Of a stretch of DNA of 64,000 nucleotides, positions 48,861 to 60,800 are shown one piece after another (position 1 is the stretch's first letter; each line of letters begins with the position of its first letter). The notes under the pieces are model-generated. The model was not told where the DNA came from, did no database searches, and saw only the letters and a list, made by a program, of their open reading frames with translations. Origin of the DNA: Pristionchus mayeri (Eukaryota > Nematoda > Chromadorea > Rhabditida > Neodiplogasteridae); contig BTRK01000006.1 in NCBI GenBank assembly GCA_036245805.1, forward strand, positions 12,184,365 through 12,248,364. The letters run 5' to 3'. Made by a program: the position numbers and the translations under genes.

Positions 48861-51800
48861 TTAGTAGAATATTATTATTGCAAAACTAGTGAGAAGTAAG
48901 TCGAAGGCACTACCAGAAGACGCGGGCGATGATCCAGAAGACGAATCGTCGTTGTCGTTGAGGGAGACGGGCTTCGACGGCGGAGACTTCTTCCTGGAAC
49001 AAAGAAAGACTCTCAACAGCTCACATTTTTCGCAATGGCAAATCAGTAGTTCCAGGAACTCACTAAATTACTCACATGAGAGTATTCTTCCAGTAAATAT
49101 TAGCTATATTTGTCAGAATATCTGCGTAAACTCACGCGGAAGATGATGAAGAAGACGAAGAAGAGGAAGTTTGCATGGAAGACGAGGAGGAATCCGCCTC
49201 GAACTCATCCTTGTATTTTCGCTGCAATATTCAAATTTATATATTTTCCAATATTTTTTTTTTCTATTTTGTGTTTTTTCGAAGGAAGACAAAAAGAAAT
49301 TGAGGCAATATTCAAGTTCGCGCAGCAAATATTTTCGCTTTTTTGTATTTTTTCTCAGAATGATTGAGGATTACTGATTCGAATGAAGATCATTCCGTTT
49401 CTTATGACGCTGAAACATGTATGTGCCATATTTGTTCTTCAAGTTACAATCCCTGCCACCTAAGCATGTTTTGCTCTATAAATTATGTTAACAGTTTGAC
49501 TATTGCGTGTTTAGTTATTTAAGTTTTTGTTTTTTTTTCCTTACACGAAGAAGAATCATTGAAAGTTATTCAGATAATCAAAATATATTACGAAGCTGGA
49601 ACTCACAGAAGCATCCCGCGTATATTTGCACTTTCCCGAAAAAAATCACTCACACTCTCTTCCTCCCTCCGTATCTCGAATGTTCCTCCCGACTCCTCCG
49701 ATCCCTCGCGTCTCTTGTCGTAAACCGTCAGCTGCTGAAAAAATCACGACTTTGACCCACCGAATTCTGATAATTACAGTAATCAACCTCCTGCGGTGGC
49801 TGCTCCGCGCCCACGCCCTTCATCACCTGGTCGAAGCTGCAAAATCGTGTGTTTGACCCAGCAAACAAAAGGGTTACTGTAGTCGATTGTACCGTTTCTG
49901 GAGTGCCTGCTGCGAGCTGATTATGCCCTGTCTTTCGACTACGAGTGGTCGATCCTCGACTCGATCTTTCATCTCGCGTAGGGATCGTTCGTACTCGCGC
50001 TGACGCTCCACGAGCTCTCTTCTGGATTTGATTCAAAGTCAGTTATTGTTAAGTAACATGATGGAAAAAGTAACTGAAGCTTGAAGAACAATTGATTTTT
50101 GAGAACTTCTTGAAACATAGTATCTTCGCAAAATTATCTGCATGAATCGGCTGAAATTAGCCTGACCATGTTCATGCTCCGTATGTTCCTGAACCAAGGA
50201 CTCGGTACCAGGACCTCCATAATGATGGTACATCATAAGATATTGGACTGTTGTTTAGGGCCACCATAGGAGTCCAAATCCGAAGAAACCTCGATTTGGT
50301 TAATTCCGCCAAATCCGGCATTGAGCTCGATTCTTAGGTGAATGGCGTGCTATGACGGAAAAATTTGACTTAATTCGATTCTACATGTTGATTAGAGTTC
50401 GAGAAATGAAACAACGCTCTCTTCATTCTAGACACTATCTCGCCATTCGACCGGTCGAGAGAGTGTGTAAAAGGAAGAGACCCGAATTACGAAGTCTAAT
50501 GTTGATCATACAATTCATATTTCGGAGATTTATATTACCTAATAGTTTGCTGAATCTTGATACTTTATTTCGAGGATAAGTAGTAAGGAAATGGTTGCAA
50601 ATGTTATGGATGGCAAAATAATCTCGTGTCGTCACCACTATTAAGCCTTCACTACTGTCGTCACCACTATTAAGCCCATACCCGAGGTCGAATTGCACGC
50701 AATATTTAACGAACCAATGGCAAAGGGACCACCGAACAAGAAGAAGAAGGCGGATAAAACAGATAAAACGGGGGATGATAAGAAGAAGAAGAAAAAAAAC
50801 GAAAAGAAAACAGACGAGTCGGCTAAACCAGAACAACAACCTTCCAACTGTGCCAAAAGAACAACCACCACCAGAACCACAGCCAGCGCTAATTTCTACG
50901 GATCCAAAAACACAGCCAGAACCAGAACCAAATCCACAGCCAGAGCCTAAGCCACAGGCACAGCCACAACCAGAGGCGCAGCCTGAGCCACAAGCAGAGC
51001 TGATTGATCATGTTGAACCAATTCCTACTGAGCCAAAAACACAACCACCAGCAGAGCCACAGCCAGGACCACAGGCAGAGCTGATTGATCATGTTGAGCC
51101 GATTCCTACTGAGCCAAAAACACAACCCAAGCCAGAACCAGAACCAGAACCGAAACCAAAGCCAGAGCCAAAGCCAAAGCCGAAACCAAAGCCAAAACCC
51201 CAGCCACAACCAGCACCACAGCCAGAGTTGATTGATGATGTTGAGCCAACTAAGCAACGGCCAGACGACAACACGGGAGAGTTTGTCGACCATATCCCTC
51301 TTGACCAATATGTTAAAGACGGAAAACATACTGTTCTGATTAGTTATAGCTCTTTGCACAAGCTCGTAAAAATTGACCTAAACAGCACAATTGTGCGCAA
51401 GCTTGTTCTCTCAAAGGGGGTGAGTTTTTTGCTTGGTTTTGACAGAGAAGTTATTACTGAATCATCCTGGAGTTCATACTCACCCACCCCGCAAATTGGT
51501 TCAAGTACGCTGTACGTTTACAGTGACATTGCAAGTTACTCAATTTTGGGCGATACCACTGCAAACCAACTGAGAATTGTACCAGTAAATGGACCATATG
51601 GCACTATTTGTGATGCTGTGTTTAACCCGATTATATATTACAAATTCCGCACCGGTATAATCTCCAGCATTCAAATCGATATCCGCAATGAATATGGTGA
51701 AAAAGTTAAATTTCACTACGGCACAGCCGTTACAATGCTACATCCTAGTCATTCTGTTATTTTTCATTACTGTTGAGCGGTTGTATTACCATGAAGTATA

Positions 51801-54800
51801 CGTATTTTGAGCCAGATAAAGAAGATTGGTTGAAACTAATGGGATCACAGAATGGGGGTGGGGAAATTGCATTTTATCAGGGGAAAAGGTTTCAAAGGGG
51901 TGGGTCGCTGGGTAGTATTGTTTCAACAATCTGGCGATCGATTCCAAAGTTTTTGGATAGTCCAATTGGTAAAGCAGTGCTGGGCGGGCTAACGGGAATT
52001 GTTTCTGACGTCAAGCAGGGCGTCCCACTCAAAGAGGCAGCGAAAACACACAGCAGAAGTCAAGTGCGTAATTTGACTGGACTCGGGAAGAGAAAACGAA
52101 AGAGAGCTGTCGGACAAGTTCAAAGAAAACATTACATTTGATTCATGTAACCCTTATTGTCTACTTGATTTGTGTTGTAATCATAATTTCGATAAATCAT
52201 TATACCGAGAGTGTTGTAAGGACATTGAATATAATGGGATTGCCCCGCCCTTCGGTGTTATTTTGTGGTCATTTTCACAGAAACAGCGACTGTGTACGGT
52301 TGCCTCATGCCCTCTCAATCAGAAATCTATGACCGCCTGCGTAATCGTTTGGAGCAAGGTACTAAAACGAAATTGTGCAAATCAATAATCAATTTAAGGG
52401 CAGAATTACTCATTTGATATGGTTCGAGTCGGGGTACCTGAAGATGAAAGAGAACGTCGTTATTACGGGGCGATAGTATTTGAAGGTTTCCGAATTGTCG
52501 ACCCGTTGCTGAACGGTGAACCGCGTACTACATTTGAAGTAACCCTTCAAAGATTCGTGGATACTATTACCCAACTTTTCACCCCTGAAACATATTACTC
52601 AATTATGATCCTTCACCCCACATTTGACCCAGACGATGACAATGGTATGTTCGTCAGCAGGGCTGATCGGCGAACGAATGTTGGAGTTCAAGTGGCACAC
52701 ACCATTTACTGCATCAATCAGAGTGGACGGGATGTGAATTATAACGATAAGTTCTCGATTCATATCCTTTTTAATAGTGACCCCGAATTCATACCAATTA
52801 ATACTGATGCGTATGAACTGTAAATGTAGCGCATAGCAGCGTCAGCTGTCACTATCGATTGATGGGGGATATCCCCGGGGCTAGTGGGCGTCAGCTGTTT
52901 GTTTGAAAGAGCTAACCACATGAACAACTGTTGGGTATGAGTCATTCATGGAGTAGATGAACTTCATTTGAGTGTGAACTAATGTTGAAATGTGGTTGTA
53001 TGTCTATTTCTCCGTGGTTACTGTAGTCATTTGCTCATTATTGTGACAATTTGATACTATTTGCCACCGTTACTTTGACAAGAGTTGACTGATCAATTAT
53101 GTATTCAAAATGGCGCGAAAATAGTCACTTGTCAAAGTGCGGGGTACGGCAGGTTACGGTACTGTACAGTACTGTACGGTACTGTATGGTACTGTATGGT
53201 ACTGTAGAAATCAAAGATCAGTTGCCAAGCAATTTGTCCATATAAATCAAATAATTTTTCTAGGTTAAAGGGGTGTAAGTGTCCAAATTGAGTGATATCT
53301 CACTAAGGGTGGGTTACGGTAGGAGGGTCCCAGAGGGTTACGGTATATGCCCATATAAGGATGGTGAAATGTGAGCTGCCCATTCTACTGCAATTGCTGC
53401 TTAAGGATTTCCTGAAACACAAACAGTTTTTTTCAAGAATTTATTTTTTTGTTGCAGTCATTATCCATCATTTTCAGCTAGAACATGAGAAGTCATCAAC
53501 ACAGTTTCCTATCGCTACTTTCAATCCGGATGTTTACGCGCGTCTCTCTGCGTCCTAATTAGGTTTAGTAAACCTCGCGTTTGCTCAGTTTACGATCGCA
53601 CGGTTGTTACGGGAGAGAGATTGGAGTGATATCAGGCGAATCACCCTATCGCAATGCAATCAACATTTACAACGCATCCACCACAAGAGGAGGTTGTGTT
53701 GCCTAGTAAAACAGCATCAAATGCAACGATAAGCGCTGCAAAAGATTACACTCCCGGGTGGGTTCGAACCACCGACCTTTCGGATAACAGCCGAACGCGC
53801 TGCCGATTGCGCCACGGAAGCTCATGCGGGCTCACCTTTTCTGCTCGGCTTTGACACGAATCTCCTCCTCGACCGATTTCCTCTCTCCGACGAGGGCTTT
53901 TAAGCGATGGGCATTGCGAATGAATCGATCTCGTTCTTCCCTCTTCCTTTCTTCCGTCTTCATCACGTCGGAAGTGTGCAATTCGAGCTTTTCCCTGCAG
54001 AAAACAACAAGATTTGGCAGAATTCTCGTCGCTTTACATGCTCTTTCACCTCTTCATCGGTATCCAATAATGATAAACTGTATATTGTATAGAATTGTAA
54101 ATGTCATTTTAAAAATTTTCAATGGAAATTTCAATGCACTCTTTTTTTCTATAGTGTTCATTCAAATTTCGTTTTAAATGTCAAAGAAATGAGATGCGCA
54201 ATCGAAACATGTAAAGAATGTTCGGTATTTGAACGGGAACTTGAGCTCTCTTTTTCCGCCCTCTCTCTCAGAAGTTGGAATGAGAACAGAATGCTCCGTG
54301 CGAACCATGCTGTTTGTTAGTTCATGTGCGTGAGTGAGGGAGGGAGGGAGTAACTCTTGAGCGGGGAGTGTTCCGAGGCTCAGGATGTACCCGTACTATC
54401 TATCATTCTCTCAATTACGTACGCGCTCTCTATAATCCTCTAGTTCTTTCCGAGCTTCGAGTTCCGCGTTCTTGCTTTCGTCAGTATTGTCCTCCCTTTT
54501 CTCCCAAACTTTCGTAGTGAATATCGTGCATGCGCCGCGCCCAGCCAGTGTACTATTAATTAGTTTAATAATTAGCTAATTAATAGGCTAATTAATAAGC
54601 CAATTAGCGAGTGTAACCCACCTTATCGCTCGTTCCCTCATCTCGCTCGCTTGCGTCTTTCGTATCGGCGAGGGCGAGTGCTTGGGAATCACAGGCACTC
54701 TCTTATCCGTTCGCTTTTCTTGCTTCTCCTCATCGAGGCACTGAAATGGAATCAATTTAATTGTTTCATGTTTTTTATGATCTCCGAACCAATTTTTCTC

Positions 54801-57800
54801 TAACTTTCATAGAATCCCTGGAACCCGTCGCACTTTTCCGCCGAAAACGAGGAGCAAAATGCTGGTATTTTCGAAATTATCTCCGTTCGCTTTTCCTCGT
54901 CAAGACACTGAATTAGAACAAACATCTAGAGTTTTCATGGTTTTCGTGTTTTTTTTTCTTTTTCTTTTTTATTTGCACCGAAACTTCCGATGATCAGAGA
55001 ACCAAAACTCTTCTATCTTTCCAAAAATCCCTGAAACGCAACGCACGTTTTCACCGCGCACAAGGCTATTTCATCGGAGTTTCGCTGAGAGCATTTAATT
55101 TATTTCCAAAAGAAAGGACGACAAGATCCCCGACTTGTAATCTCCCTCCCTTACGAGGAATTCCTGAAACACATCCCAATTTCAGCGCGGAGAAGCGCGA
55201 AAAATTCCCAAAATGATTCGCTCCGCGCGCATTTCGCCAAAACTGCACAGGAATCTCGACAATGGCCGAGATACTCTCGCTTTCTTTTATCTCTCCTGCT
55301 CTCTCCGGCGAGAGAGTGTGTAGAATTGAGAGAGTTCTCCCCCATATCTCTCTCTCTTCTCCCAAGGTGATTATCACATCCTCCTCCTCTCACTATCCGT
55401 CCTCTCCTTGACTTCTTTCGCACCGCTCGATCCGCTTTTCTGTGCGCTGATTTCGCGCGGTTTTTGGCGCTAAATCTCCCAAAAGCCCCGGTGTATTTAT
55501 CCCTCCACCTCCGCTGCTCCGCTACCGCAATATCACGCATCTCACCAGAGAATCGAGCCAGAACGACGATTCTTGGGAATGGAGGAAAAAGCGTCAAACG
55601 AGTTGTAGCCGGTTTTGGGCATCCTGAGGCATGTCTAAGACTCCCACAAATGCTCATTGTACATACTTCATTTTGGAGCTCACTTCACCGGGTTGGATCT
55701 CGGCACCTCCTTCTTTGGTGGCATTTTCCGCGCGTCTCGTGATAGATATACGAAAAATGCCCTCTGAGTGACCCCCACTCATTTTTCGAGCTCTATCGAT
55801 CTGAATGCTTCACTTCCTCAGAAAATTAATTTGAATTGAGTTACAGTTCAGTCTACTTTTCTCAAAAGTGTAGGCAAAGGCGCAGCTGAAACTGTTGCGG
55901 TTTATGCAGTTTATCATGGGCTATCGAATGAGTGGCTTGCCATGAAAATACCGGGGGAAGAACACGAGTTATGCCACTTTTACTGTTTCCGATCATTTGA
56001 AATCATTTCATTCCACCCCACACCGCGCACTTTCGAGCGAGCATAATGAAATGATCCCATTGTTCCATTGTCTCTCCCTTCCAATTTTCGCTCGCTCACC
56101 CGAAAGCGCGCGGTGAGGTGTGGAATGAAAAGATTTCAAATGATCAGAAACTGTAAAAGTGGCATAACTCGTGTTCTCCCCCCGGTATTTTCATGGCAAG
56201 CCACTCATTCGATAGCCCATGATAAACTGCATAAACCGCAAAAGTTTCAGATGCGCCTTTGCCTACACTTTTGAGAAAAGTAGACTGAACTGTAACTCAG
56301 TTCAAATTAATTTTCTGAGGAAGTGAAGAATACAGATCGATAGAGCTCGAAAAATGAGTGGGGGTCACTCAGAGGGCATTTTTCGTATATCTATCACGAG
56401 ACGCGCGGAAAGTGCCACCAAAGAAGGAAGTACCGAGATCCAACCCGGTGTAGTGAGCTCCAAAATGAAGTATCTACAATGAGCATTTGTGGGAGTCTTA
56501 GACATGCCTCAGGATGCCCAAAACCGGCTACAACTCTTTTGACGCTTTTTTCTCCATTCCCATGGCCAGCTCGATTCTCTGGTGAGAGGCGTGATATCCT
56601 TTGAGCGCAAGGTGTGCTCACTTGCGATTTTTTTTCTTCTTGGGTTTTTAGATATAAATAGGTGTTTCTCTCTTTCCAGTTTGATCCCTAGCTCAACACA
56701 TAATCTTTTTTTTTAATTCGTGCATTTCTGCGTAATCTCTCGATGTTCCTATAGTTGAGAAACAGAATGAGGGTGGTCAGTTCTTGCAAATACAACCCTG
56801 TCGCCACATTACTTGGGAAGTCGGAATAAGGATTTCTTCCCTCAAATTATCAAGGTGAAAGGACAGTGCGGGGTGGAAGAAACTCAGTTGACGATCACGC
56901 CAGGATATTATAGAGTACCTTCTTGTGCTTGCTCTTCGTGGTGGTCGTGAGGTTGAATGGCACGGGTACGGTAGGCGGCTTGTATTGAGCGTCGCCCAGC
57001 TTCTCTTCGAACTTGCGGTGCAGCTTGGCGAAATCGGGAACACTGTAATAAAGTCAGTTGCAGATTGCGAAAATCAGTTTTCAATAGCCCTGGGATACTG
57101 TAGTATACTGTACCTGGTAGGGATTTGATGCTGGGAGAAGTCGCCGGTGCAGGGCCGATGGCGCAGCGTTGTGCGCACGTGCGTGCGAGCCTCGTGCTCC
57201 TGACGGATTACGATAGATCATCGATTGATTACCGTAGTCAGTAATCGATCAATTACTGTAGCTCGTAAGTGATCTAAGACCATCCCCCGTCGACCTTCAA
57301 CGCTGCTTCACAGCGGGAGGATGCGCATACCACATATCCCCCCTCTATCTCCGCCTCTCTCCCTCCCTCTCCCTCTCTCTCCCTCCCACCTCCCCCCTTT
57401 CTTACTAGATCATACCCACTATCTCACACTCCTTTCATCTTTGTTTTCGTCTTATCTGCCTACTATTGCCTACTCCCCCCCCCCCCTCTCTCTATCTCTC
57501 TTGCACCAACTCGGTGTGCGTGATCGCGCAGGAATGCTGATCAACATTTCAATGCTGCTCATTTTGAGAGTTTTGCGGTCACTATGCCATTCTCGCAGAT
57601 GATTTCCAAGAGTTATTGGAGCTATAGCAGTTGGAATCCAATCGTCCCGAAATCCTACAGTAACCCTTCCATAACCCTACCGTACTCCCCTCCTCACCTT
57701 CAATCCCGGAGGAGTAGACGCCTCGGTGAGTAGCCTCAGAGCACGCTCGTGTGCGCTCTTCGATCTGTGAGAAATTTAGTCAGTTAGCGATTGTTCTATC

Positions 57801-60800
57801 GTAAAGTAGTACTGTCAGTTTTCTATTGCCTGGATCTCTCCTAGCTAGACTCACTTAGAAAAAGAGTTCGGAATTTGAGATTGTCCACTTCTTACCTCTT
57901 CATCGCATACGACTTGGGCGGGATGTAGGTGGTGAGCGGGACAGGGCGGGCCTTCGGAGCTGCAATGATGATGATTGTTGTTGTTATTGTTGCTGCTTTT
58001 GTTATTACTTCGCTCGTCTGGCAGGATAGTGAGCAATCAAACGCAAATGGCTCTTAGTGGACAGCCAGTTTTACTATTTCCCCCCATCATTTCTGAAATG
58101 TTGGTATAGGAACGTCCTCAGAAAGATTTTGCAATTGATTGTTTTTAATTTTCTTAACTGGCAAAGAAGTCTCCGTCCCATCGATGTCATATTTGATCTC
58201 TCTCTTGTATGATTTGTGTGAAACATACGCGCTCCCGCTGATGATTGTGGAATTTCGGACCATTTCTTTTTGCATTCTCCCGAAAAAAAAATTATTAGGT
58301 CATTCTTCACCCCAATCAAGGCCCTATAATTTCCTCAGAGGCGGTCTCGCAAACTCTATCCCTTGCTGGGTTGTGCAAAGATTATACGGTCTCTTCATTC
58401 CGCACACTCTCTCGCACTGTCTGGCCGGCTAGAGAGTATGCGGAATGAAGAGACCGAACAATTTTTGCTCAACCCAGATCCCTTGCTCTCGTCACTTAGC
58501 GCATTCTTCCGCAATTGTTGCCTCGTGAGAGGAATCATGTGGAAAAAAGGTTAAGACGATTGTTCCAATCAGGTGTCCTTTCCTCTCCCTTCTCTTCCTT
58601 GCTCTCTCCCTCTCCCCTCCGTCTCTCTGGTAGGTCAAGAGAGGCGAGAGAGTACGTGAAATGAAGAGTGTCAGGCAGTCAGACAAGGCGAGAGAGCGTG
58701 CAGAATGAAGAGGGTCCCTGCTCAGTGTCCCCCCTCGGATCATAGTTGTTTGTCATGTAGTTCTTTCCCAGCGCGAGGGAGGAGATGACATGGAGAAGGG
58801 CGGCTAGCATCTCTCACTCTCTCAATTCCACAAACTATCTCGAACGTTCTAACTACCTGACTCTCTCCAGTGCCCACACTCTCTCGCTCGCTCTACCTTC
58901 CGATAGAGAGTGGTGATGGATAGGGGAAGGAGAGGCTAGTCCACTTCATCCCCTCCTATCCCCCTCGTTCACTCGTTCAAGAACCCGGCCATTCCGGAGC
59001 CGGGAATGAGCTGCTCTCTCCATTTCATGCACTCTCTCGCACTCTTTCTAATGGACGTATCATGGTGATCGTTGATCTCTCGCCAGTGGCGAGTCGCCAC
59101 TTTTCCAACTGTGTGTCCAGAATGTTCCCTCATTTCCGCAACCGAGGGAGATTGGAAAAGTTCGTCAATTTCTCCAAGTGGCAAAGCGCGCACTTTGTTT
59201 GCTGTCGTTTCTAGCGAGAAAAGGAACGTATTGTGATTAGTCATCTTAAATCAAATTATTTGTTTATAATCGACACTATCGGGCGAACGATTGAATATGA
59301 ACTCGCCCACATCCCAATATTCCATCTCTGAAACTCAACTGTTTGTGATTTTCACTCCTGGCAAATTTTTAGCTGCCATTCATTATTGCGCAGTCGTCTC
59401 TTTACCCTACCAACCAATGATAGCCTTGGTGCACTGATTATAGTTATTCTATTTTTAATATCTGTTAGTTTATTACTTAATTAAATTTATAATAATTAAT
59501 TATTTACCCCACAACTCCTCGCTCGACTTGCTTTTCCATCGCGCCATCCGCTGCTGGGTGCGCGCTCGAACAGCCTGAAAATTTACAAAGTTTATAATTA
59601 GTTAGTTAATTAATTAATTAGTCCCATTTTTGACTAGCGCACATCCCAAAGCCTCATCGTTTATCCTCGCCTTTCTCTAAACTGCCGAAGCTCTAACGTG
59701 TTGATATTTCCTCTATCCCACTCCCCCCCTACTGCTCCCTTGTGGGTTCCGACTTGGTACCATATCTGGTACCGTACCCCTGGTACCGTATACGATGGTA
59801 CCGTACTCACTTCAACGTACTCGTCCATGAGCACGCGCGGGTTCGTCGGGTGGTAGGTGGACTCGGGCACAGGCACCGCGTTGAATCTGCCATGTTTTCA
59901 CCGAGTTTCCATTATTTTCCGATTTTTTCGATTTCGAGATAATTCGGAAATTTTTCATTTCTTCATTCAGAGAATTTGGTCGTAAATTTAGGTATGTTTC
60001 AGCAGTAGCTCATTGCTCTGGTAACTTCGGAAATACGATTCGTCCGATGGTCCCAGCTTACAGAAAATTTTCAACAAAAGAGCTGAAAAGGCCATTAGCA
60101 GAGTTCTTCTTTCACTATTCCTGTGCAATTCTCCAATGTGCTACCATAAACGCATTAAATTCCCAGTTAGAGTAGTTAGGATATGCCTAGTTAGAGACAC
60201 TCCTTCTTCTCTCTCACTTGTACTTCATCTGCTTCTCCTCCTCTCCCTTCCTCTCCTCCTCCTCCTTCCTCCTCTTCTCAATCAATCGATCGACGAACTG
60301 CTTACTGTACCGGGCGCGAATCGGCTCCCTGCAGGAATGATACAGTACGCAAATTACATTGTAAGGCGGGCTACTGTAGCGTTGCAATGCACACACTGAT
60401 TTCAACAGTTGCTCATAGTTTAGCAAGTTCCGTCCTTATCGCGCAAGCTCGCCCCACTCCAGGCATTTCCGCATTGAAGAGGGCGGATTTAGACTCAAGT
60501 GATCACGAATTGGAGTGAACCCGCTCCGGTTCGAATACGGCATTTCTAGATGTCAAAGGTACCAATGATTGAATCCACCTTTATGCTGGGTTCATAGTAG
60601 AAAAAGCTGAGGGGTCACTCTCTTCATTTCCCGAACTCTCTCTACCGGTCGACAGAGTTCGGGAAATGAAGAGAGTGACCCCTCAGCTTTTTCGACTATG
60701 AATGGGCCATTAGTCATCACTCCGATGTGCTTTGTTACTGAATAGGCAATCTAGAGCAAATATGCTTCACTAGCCGCCCATCTTCGCAATGTGATTCTTG

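Larger units (their letters stand above)
50627..52830 (+). mobile_element. Polinton/Maverick-like late-gene fragment
   Basis: A compact, intronless block of three or four tightly packed plus-strand reading frames, unlike the intron-rich host genes around it, and antisense to FAM161. The content (a structural-type protein, a small glycine-rich basic protein, a 134-aa protein) fits virion genes of Polintons/Mavericks, the integrated virus-like elements of animals. No polymerase, integrase, ATPase or terminal repeats are in the window, so only a piece of about 2.2 kb is present. Confidence 0.6.

Noticed and set aside
50889..51359. 156-codon minus-strand ORF rich in Trp and Leu
   Set aside because: Antisense shadow of the Pro/Glu/Gln repeat of the Polinton-like gene.
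54436..54500. Open minus-strand stretch reading KNAELEARKELEDYRERV, looks like a coiled-coil FAM161 exon
   Set aside because: Its ends give phases that do not fit the next exon, whereas exon 54741-54623 joins 53994-53836 directly in phase and in the family's order (MRERAIR then EKLE).
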